Source of the DNA: Comamonas koreensis
GTDB taxonomy: Bacteria; Pseudomonadota; Gammaproteobacteria; Burkholderiales; Burkholderiaceae_C
NCBI RefSeq assembly: GCF_014076495.1
Contig: NZ_CP043575.1
Span: 2,728,001-2,792,000, forward strand
Length of the DNA: 64,000 bases
Reading direction: 5' to 3'
Of the stretch, positions 59,446-64,000 are shown in pieces. The translations under genes and the position numbers were made by a program. A model generated the notes under the pieces. That model saw nothing but the letters and a program-made list of their open reading frames with translations, had not been told where the DNA came from and did no database searches. Every line of letters begins with the position of its first letter. The first letter of the stretch is position 1.

Positions 59446-59599
59446 CTGGCTCAAGGCTCCTGTAAAGGCGCTGGAGTTCAGCGGTAGTCATGGGGGGCGG
59501 CGGGGCGACCTGCCGTAGCTTTATGTGCATCACCTGTTGTTCCTGAGGCGGGAGCGTATCAGGCGGGCATGTCCAAAAATCAAACTGCTGGCTCTGCAT
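59432..59599 (-). CDS. Small protein directly after umuC (55 aa)
   Basis: ATG at 59599, 1 bp from the umuC stop, with AAGGTG inside umuC as ribosome site. MQSQQFDFWTCPPDTLPPQE then MHIKLRQVAPPPPMTTAELQ. The position, next in the SOS operon, suggests co-expression on DNA damage. Unknown family. Confidence 0.6.
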   Translation of the reverse strand: MQSQQFDFWTCPPDTLPPQEQQVMHIKLRQVAPPPPMTTAELQRLYRSLEPDVPY

Positions 59600-59600
59600 A

Positions 59601-60902
59601 TCAGCACCTTGCAATGGGGATTTCGTCGATGTTGGTGGTGTAGCGGGGCGTGCGCCGCTCCTGGCGCATCCGCCATCCCGCTTCGTCCTGGGAGGCAAAG
59701 CCCGTGCTGGCAACGTGCACCGTGCCTTTGCCGAACCGGCCATTCACCCGATCCATGGCCTCCATGAGGCGGCTTTGATCCCGGCCAACGTCTGCGGCGG
59801 CGAGCAGGTCGTGCTGCTCATGGCGGCTTTCGGCAAGGTCCATCAGCATCACGCCGGCCTTGGCCAGGCGAAAGCCCGGCTGGTAGATCGAGTGCATGCC
59901 GCCCAGCGCAGCGCGCACTAGGGCTTTTGTGTCGGAGGTGGGGGGAACGAGTTGGGTGGTGGTCTGCCCGTAGAACCTGGGCCCTGGCCGGAAGGGTGAG
60001 GTATGGGCGAAGACGTGCAGGGCGCCGGCGCGCAGATCCTGCTTGCGCAGCTTCTCGGCTGCGCGCGTGGCGAACTCGCTGACGGCTTCGAGCAGGGGCT
60101 CGAGCTCATTGATGCCATGGCCAAAGCTGCGCGTGCACGCAATCTGCTTCTTGGGCGGCGGTGCCAGCTCCATCGGAATGCAGCTGATGCCCTGCAGCTC
60201 GCGGACGGTGCGCTCGAGCACGACACCCCAGTTGCTGCGCACCATGGGCCCCGGCATGCGGGAGACATCGAGCGCGGTGACAACGCCGCGCTCTGCCAGC
60301 TGAACAGCGATCCGCCGGCCGATACCCCAGACATCGCCAGCCATGGTCCGGCGTAGCACATCCTCACGCATGGCGGGCGGCATCTCCTGCCAGTTGCAAA
60401 CCCGGGCCAGCTCGGCCGGGTAGCTGCCGGGCTTGCGCTCTGAGTCTTTGGCCACATGGTTGCAGAGCTTGGCCAGGGTCTTGGTGGGGGCCAGGCCTAT
60501 GCAGCAGGGTATACCGACCCATTGCAGGATGCGCGCGCGCACGGCCCATGCACGGCGGTTCAGATCGCGCACGCCGGCCAGGTCGCCAATGAAGGATTCG
60601 TCAATGGAGTAGATTTCCTGCCGGGGCCCCAGCCCGGCGGCCAGCGTCATCATGCGGTCGCTCATGTCGCCGTACAGCTCGAAGTTGGCCGACAGGCACA
60701 CTAAACCCTTGAGCTCGACCAGGTGCTGCAGTTGGAAGAAGGGCTGGCCCATTTTGACGCCCAAGGCTTTGGCCTCATCCGATCGGGCGATGGCGCAGCC
60801 GTCGTTGTTGCTGAGCACCACCACAGGCAGGCCCTGCAGGCTCGGCCTGAATACCCGCTCACAGCTCACATAAAAGTTGTTGCCGTCGATAAGTGCATAC
60901 AT
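59601..60902 (-). CDS. umuC: DNA polymerase V catalytic subunit UmuC
   Basis: 433 residues, full length. [20 protein letters not shown] (catalytic Asp), [30 protein letters not shown] (second catalytic Asp-Glu), [15 protein letters not shown] and [16 protein letters not shown] are Y-family motifs; the C-terminal half has the little-finger domain. Carries out error-prone bypass. Starts 7 bp after umuD. Confidence 0.95.
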   Translation of the reverse strand: MYALIDGNNFYVSCERVFRPSLQGLPVVVLSNNDGCAIARSDEAKALGVKMGQPFFQLQHLVELKGLVCLSANFELYGDMSDRMMTLAAGLGPRQEIYSIDESFIGDLAGVRDLNRRAWAVRARILQWVGIPCCIGLAPTKTLAKLCNHVAKDSERKPGSYPAELARVCNWQEMPPAMREDVLRRTMAGDVWGIGRRIAVQLAERGVVTALDVSRMPGPMVRSNWGVVLERTVRELQGISCIPMELAPPPKKQIACTRSFGHGINELEPLLEAVSEFATRAAEKLRKQDLRAGALHVFAHTSPFRPGPRFYGQTTTQLVPPTSDTKALVRAALGGMHSIYQPGFRLAKAGVMLMDLAESRHEQHDLLAAADVGRDQSRLMEAMDRVNGRFGKGTVHVASTGFASQDEAGWRMRQERRTPRYTTNIDEIPIARC

Positions 60903-60909
60903 GGCTGCC

Positions 60910-61347
60910 TCACGCGAAGATCTTGATGCAGCTGGTGACCACGCCCCAAATCTCCAGGCTCTGACCTTCCTTGGGCGTGATGTCGGGGTAGGTGGGGTTG
61001 CCGGCCTTGAGCTTGACCATGCCGGCGGCCTTGAACAGCTTCTTGACCGTGAACTCCCCTTCGATGACGGCCACGACTATGCACCCGTGGCGGGCCTGCA
61101 GCGCCCGGTCGACCGCGACCAGGTCGCCATCATCAATGCCGAACTCGCGCATGGACGGCCCGGCCACGCGCAGCAGGTAGGTGGCCTGCGGGTGCTTAAC
61201 GAGCAGGGCGCCTATGTCTAGCCGGGTGACGGCAAAGTCCTCAGCTGGCGAGGGGAAGCCTGCGCGCACAGACCCTTCGGCCCGCAGGATTGAGAGCGGG
61301 GCAGCGGACACCAAGATCGGCGTGTTAGGCTGAAAAGTACTGTGCAT
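60910..61347 (-). CDS. umuD: DNA polymerase V subunit UmuD
   Basis: 145 residues. [12 protein letters not shown] holds the self-cleavage site (A-G), [20 protein letters not shown] the nucleophile Ser, and [13 protein letters not shown] the Lys. RecA filaments induce cleavage to UmuD', which joins UmuC. A LexA box covers the start codon and there is no ribosome site, so the mRNA may be leaderless. Confidence 0.95.
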   Translation of the reverse strand: MHSTFQPNTPILVSAAPLSILRAEGSVRAGFPSPAEDFAVTRLDIGALLVKHPQATYLLRVAGPSMREFGIDDGDLVAVDRALQARHGCIVVAVIEGEFTVKKLFKAAGMVKLKAGNPTYPDITPKEGQSLEIWGVVTSCIKIFA

Positions 61348-61357
61348 GCATACAGTA
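61338..61357. promoter_or_regulatory. LexA box (SOS operator) of umuDC
   Basis: TACTGTGCATGCATACAGTA, a perfect CTGT-N8-ACAG palindrome with both flanking TA. It includes the umuD ATG (61345-61347). Confidence 0.9.
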
Positions 61358-61384
61358 TATCTGAAAGGAAGATAACGCCTTCAA
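61356..61384 (-). promoter_or_regulatory. Predicted umuDC promoter
   Basis: Leftward TTGAAG (61384-61379), 17 bp, GATATA (61361-61356). The expected start site falls at or next to the ATG, inside the LexA box. Confidence 0.65.
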
Positions 61385-61496
61385 CACTTTCTATTGATTC
61401 AATTCAGTAGCGATTTGTCATGGGAGACAGGGGGCCGGAGAGGCCTGCAGCGGTGGCAGGGCCCGGCTCACTGTAGGAGCTGAATGCAGCCAAAAG

Positions 61497-61570
61497 TGTT
61501 CCGCAAACGCTTTTCAGCATGTTGTAAAACAATAGGTTGCGCAGTGGTTCGCGCTCTCTTTTGCGGAACT
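61497..61570. repeat. Integrase arm-type sites, right
   Basis: TGTTCCGCAA at 61497-61506 and the inverted AGTTCCGCAA at 61561-61570 match the left arm repeats. The surrounding 61385-61613 has no gene and is the right attP arm. Confidence 0.6.
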
Positions 61571-61613
61571 AAATTTTTGGCAAGCCATTGTTTTTAAAAG
61601 ATAAAGCAATGGC

Positions 61614-61658
61614 CTTTTAATCCGTTGGTCGCGAGTTCGAATCTCGCAGGACCCACCA
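61614..61658 (+). other. attR core (partial tRNA-Lys)
   Basis: Exact 45-bp copy of 3962-4006: anticodon loop to CCA, without the 5' half of the tRNA. Marks the right prophage boundary. Confidence 0.95.
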
Positions 61659-61671
61659 TATATAACAAGGA

Positions 61672-61703
61672 AACCCTGCTATCTCATAGGTAGCAGGGTT
61701 TTT
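61672..61703 (+). terminator. Original host terminator of tRNA-Lys
   Basis: AACCCTGCTA/TAGCAGGGTT, a 10-bp stem followed by T residues, 14 bp after the attR core. Before integration it would have ended the tRNA-Lys transcript. Confidence 0.85.
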
Positions 61704-62254
61704 CGTTTGTCTGGCGCGAAACAAGACATGTCTCCTATGCGGTACCGGGCAAATGATGCCATCGGTGTGTCGTTCGGTGGTGGCTTGGTGTCGCCACGAG
61801 CCATGCTCGGTGTAGCGCTCGGCACTGGTCTTGCCTGAAGGTTCATCGACTCCAAGATCTTTCAGCCTGATGCAAACGCAGGATGACCCGAAGGGCTTTC
61901 GCCACCTGGCCGCGGAGATAAGGGAATTGCTGCTGCGCGGTATCGGCAATGCGGTCGCCCAAGTAGGGCGCGGCGGCCTAGAAGGAGTCAGCCAGCAGAG
62001 CTTGCCCCAGTGTCCCGGATGATTTGCTCAGCCCATCAAGCGTTGCTCAAAGTCGGCGGCGGCGCGGCAGGCATTGGCGGCAAGTACGGACCCGCGTTAA
62101 TCAGAAAGCCAGTGGGTGTGTGGCGGTAGTCCTTCTGCATTTACGCCTCCGTTTTCGGTATCTACCCACAGGCGTATCAGCTATCCCTGACAGGCCTCGT
62201 CATCAGAATTTGGGACAGTGAAGCTGTCGATTCACGGTCTGACAGGAGTTATAC
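61704..62254. other. Host region without a supported gene
   Basis: About 0.55 kb. A rightward frame near 61870-62022 (QDDPKGFRHLAAEIRELLLR) looks protein-like but has no clear start or ribosome site, and could be the remnant of a gene. The leftward frame that ends in the tRNA copy is an antisense artefact. The hydrolase promoter should lie near 62180-62240. Confidence 0.35.
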
Positions 62255-63094
62255 GTGCCGCACATCACACTTCCATCCGCTGACAATCAAGAGGTTCGCC
62301 TCCACTACCAGGACTATGGCCAAGGCAAACCGGTTGTGCTTATTCATGGCTGGCCGCTCAGTGGCCGTAGTTGGGAAGCGCAGATCCTGCCGCTGGTTGA
62401 GGCTGGATTCCGCGTCATTACGTATGACCGCAGAGGATTCGGAGAGTCCTCGCAGCCCTGGTCTGGCTATGACTACCACACTTTTGCCCAAGATCTCGAG
62501 GCTTTGCTCGACGCCCTGACGCTCCAAGATGTCACCTTGGTCGGCTTTTCTATGGGGGGTGGAGAAGTGGCCCGCTACCTGGGTTTATATGGCAGCAAGC
62601 GTATTGCCAAGGCCGTGTTCGCGGCGGCTGTCACCCCGTACCTGCTCAAGACAGACGACCACCCAGAAGGCCCGGTGACAGAAGAGGCCATTGCGGAGAA
62701 GGACGCAGCCATCCGCGCTGACCGCCTGGCTTTCTTGGAAAAATTTACCCATGATTTTTTCACCCCCAAAGGCGGAAAGCTGGCAGTCAGTGAAGCCCAA
62801 CGTGCTTACGCGTATGCCATCGCTACGTTGGCATCACCTAAAGCCACGCTCGATTGCAGGCATGCATTCTCGCGCACTGATTTTCGGGGAGACCTGAGAA
62901 AGATCACCATCCCCACCTTGGTGTTGCACGGTGACAGTGATGCCATCGTACCGTTTGAAGTGAGCGGCCATCATACGCACCAACTGGTGAAAGGTTGCGA
63001 GTTGCACCTCATCAAGGGAGGCCCGCACGGTTGCAATGTATCGCATGCAGCTGAGTTCAATCAGGCCCTGATCAGCTTTATGAAGCGAGGCTGA
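62255..63094 (+). CDS. Alpha/beta hydrolase, non-haem chloroperoxidase type
   Basis: 279 residues. VVLIHGWPLSGRSWEAQI (oxyanion region), ITYDRRGFGESSQPW, LVGFSMGGGEVARYL (nucleophile Ser), LVLHGDSDAIVPFE (acid Asp) and LIKGGPHGCNVSHA (His) give the full triad. GFSMGGGE with the short cap resembles cofactor-free haloperoxidases/arylesterases. The substrate is unknown; perhydrolase or esterase activity is the family norm. Host gene; upstream TGACAGGAG-type ribosome site. Confidence 0.85.
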   Translation: MPHITLPSADNQEVRLHYQDYGQGKPVVLIHGWPLSGRSWEAQILPLVEAGFRVITYDRRGFGESSQPWSGYDYHTFAQDLEALLDALTLQDVTLVGFSMGGGEVARYLGLYGSKRIAKAVFAAAVTPYLLKTDDHPEGPVTEEAIAEKDAAIRADRLAFLEKFTHDFFTPKGGKLAVSEAQRAYAYAIATLASPKATLDCRHAFSRTDFRGDLRKITIPTLVLHGDSDAIVPFEVSGHHTHQLVKGCELHLIKGGPHGCNVSHAAEFNQALISFMKRG

Positions 63095-63310
63095 CTAACG
63101 TCAATCGCTGGGATTGGCGGAGGTTAGAGGCGGATGGCGAGTTAATCTAAGGCCGTTAAATGACTGCCAAAGAGGGATTGGCAAATGCCAGTCTCCAGCC
63201 AAAACCGTGATCTATTTGCCCGAACTGGCAGTGGCTTGGATGGGTTGAAGGCGCGGGCGTAAACCGTAGCTCGCGGATTGAAAAAATAGCACACTCCGCC
63301 GAATAAAACT

Positions 63311-63390
63311 TTAAAAATCAAGCCCTTGCGTGCATCGCGCGAGGGCTTTTCTTGCGTTCCCTTCCGCAATTTTCGGGCGTGCTCCGCAAT
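63311..63390 (+). mobile_element. Relic attachment arm of a second, related phage
   Basis: The stretch reproduces, with substitutions, the order at 4022-4100: ATCAAGCCCTTGCG, a stem partner GCGAGGGCTTTT, then two TCCGCAAT copies (63363 and 63383) spaced 20 bp as in the prophage arm. No tRNA fragment or integrase remains. Confidence 0.6.
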
Positions 63391-63424
63391 GCGTATGCAG
63401 TGAATAACTGGAGATGGGGCGCGT

Positions 63425-63480
63425 AAAAAAAAGCCACCGGCTGGGGTGGCTTGAATGCCCGCAGGGTTACGGGCGGGAGG
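63425..63480. mobile_element. Relic of phage early-operon terminators
   Basis: An A run, AGCCACCGG ... GGGTGGCT, then GCCCG ... CGGGCGGG with AGGG: the same series as 16412-16470 in the prophage, with base changes. Together with the relic arm it suggests a deleted prophage. Confidence 0.55.
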
Positions 63481-64000
63481 GAGCTGTGCAAAGGGCTGGT
63501 AGGTCAACCAGCCCCATGACTTGAGATGATCCTATGCAAGCGATTGGCCGGGAGTTTGTCTCTGGTGTGAAGCGCAATGTAACTCTTTGAAACTCTGTGG
63601 ATAGGTCTCACCTAGCCCGCAGCTGGGCCTGCAGCTAGGCTGGGTGCCGTGTGCATGGTGGAAAAGCGATCTGTTTGGGCGCTTGGGCGCGGTCGCCGTG
63701 CGACGGATATTGGCCGTTATTCAAAAGCGACACCAGGCGGTGGATGGGCGTACCCTCCATGCCATAGCAGGCAGGGATCTGTCATGCCGGGGTTGCGGAG
63801 CCTTATTGCTGCGGCAGCATTCGAGGCTGCGGTTGGGATGGTGACATGCAGTCACCACCCTTTGGAGGCGAATGAGGCGCGAACGCAAAGATCGTCGCAA
63901 GGTCTCCCATGGCCCTTAGCCCGGCCCAGCCTTGGCTACTTGAGATCGTGCCGCCTCAGTGCATTCTGGGTGCGTCTGAAAAAAGGCAGGGCTCTGGGTG

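Larger units (their letters stand above)
63095..64000. other. Gene-poor host region with a phage relic
   Basis: No coding frame here has a convincing start, ribosome site and protein-like sequence. 63311-63480 holds the relic listed separately. At 63614-63640 the stem-forming GCAGCTGGGCCTGCAGCTAG occurs. A short rightward frame at 63644-63844 is Arg/Leu-rich and not convincing. Confidence 0.4.

Noticed and set aside
61617..61949. A 110-codon leftward frame ending RDSNSRPTD
   Set aside because: The ending is the well-known antisense translation of a tRNA 3' end, here the attR copy; not a gene.
1..64000. CRISPR arrays, insertion sequences, retrons or diversity-generating elements
   Set aside because: I saw no regularly spaced repeats of CRISPR type, no transposase gene and no reverse transcriptase in either strand.

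Overview
The window is a piece of a GC-rich betaproteobacterial chromosome, most like the Comamonadaceae (Comamonas, Delftia, Acidovorax). This rests on codon use, on the order tolB-pal-cpoB-tcdA-tRNA-Lys, and on the style of the phage genes; the genus is an inference. Host DNA fills 1 to about 4006 (a partial msbA-like gene, then tolB, pal, cpoB, tcdA and tRNA-Lys) and resumes after 61658 (a tRNA terminator, an unexplained 0.55 kb stretch, a chloroperoxidase-type alpha/beta hydrolase, and about 0.9 kb without clear genes that carries the relic of a second, related phage end).

Between lies one temperate podovirus-type prophage of about 57.6 kb, integrated into the 3' half of tRNA-Lys(UUU). 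The 45-bp att core is repeated exactly at 3962-4006 and 61614-61658. The left arm (4.1-17.1 kb) is read leftward: integrase, a DUF4224 protein, many small accessory genes, a cytosine methyltransferase, a DnaQ-type exonuclease, HU, and a YqaJ exonuclease/RecT pair. The methyltransferase and the DnaQ-type exonuclease are each broken by one in-frame stop codon. The immunity region (17.1-18.7 kb) is lambda-like: an S24 repressor and one unknown gene lie between two clusters of three related 14-bp palindromic operators that overlap the predicted leftward and rightward promoters. Rightward early genes follow (Cro, small proteins, a replication initiator with possible iterons, DnaB helicase, RuvC-like resolvase, DUF1367).

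The late region runs rightward: terminase (25.4-27.7 kb), P22-type portal, scaffold, N4-gp56 type capsid, head/tail connector, an accessory cassette of unlike composition (35.4-36.6 kb), a 2250-residue polyvalent virion protein with a zinc-protease motif, tail and fibre genes (44.3-56.1 kb), and lysis genes (holin, SAR-type endolysin, Rz with embedded Rz1). The set resembles Bcep22-like podophages. The right end carries DNA-damage genes: an SRAP (YedK/HMCES) protein and a leftward umuD-umuC operon whose LexA box covers the umuD start codon.

The observations most worth following: a peptide FDPTGARPVD shared between the C-terminus of an accessory protein and the N-terminus of the giant virion protein, with synonymous codons changed; a 14-bp element (CCCCGCGTAGGGTT) placed 34-35 nt before three late genes and nowhere else that I saw; a methyltransferase locus readable in two frames; a 0.7 kb hairpin-rich, gene-poor stretch in the tail module; a gene in the lambda rex position; and the relic att arm outside the prophage.
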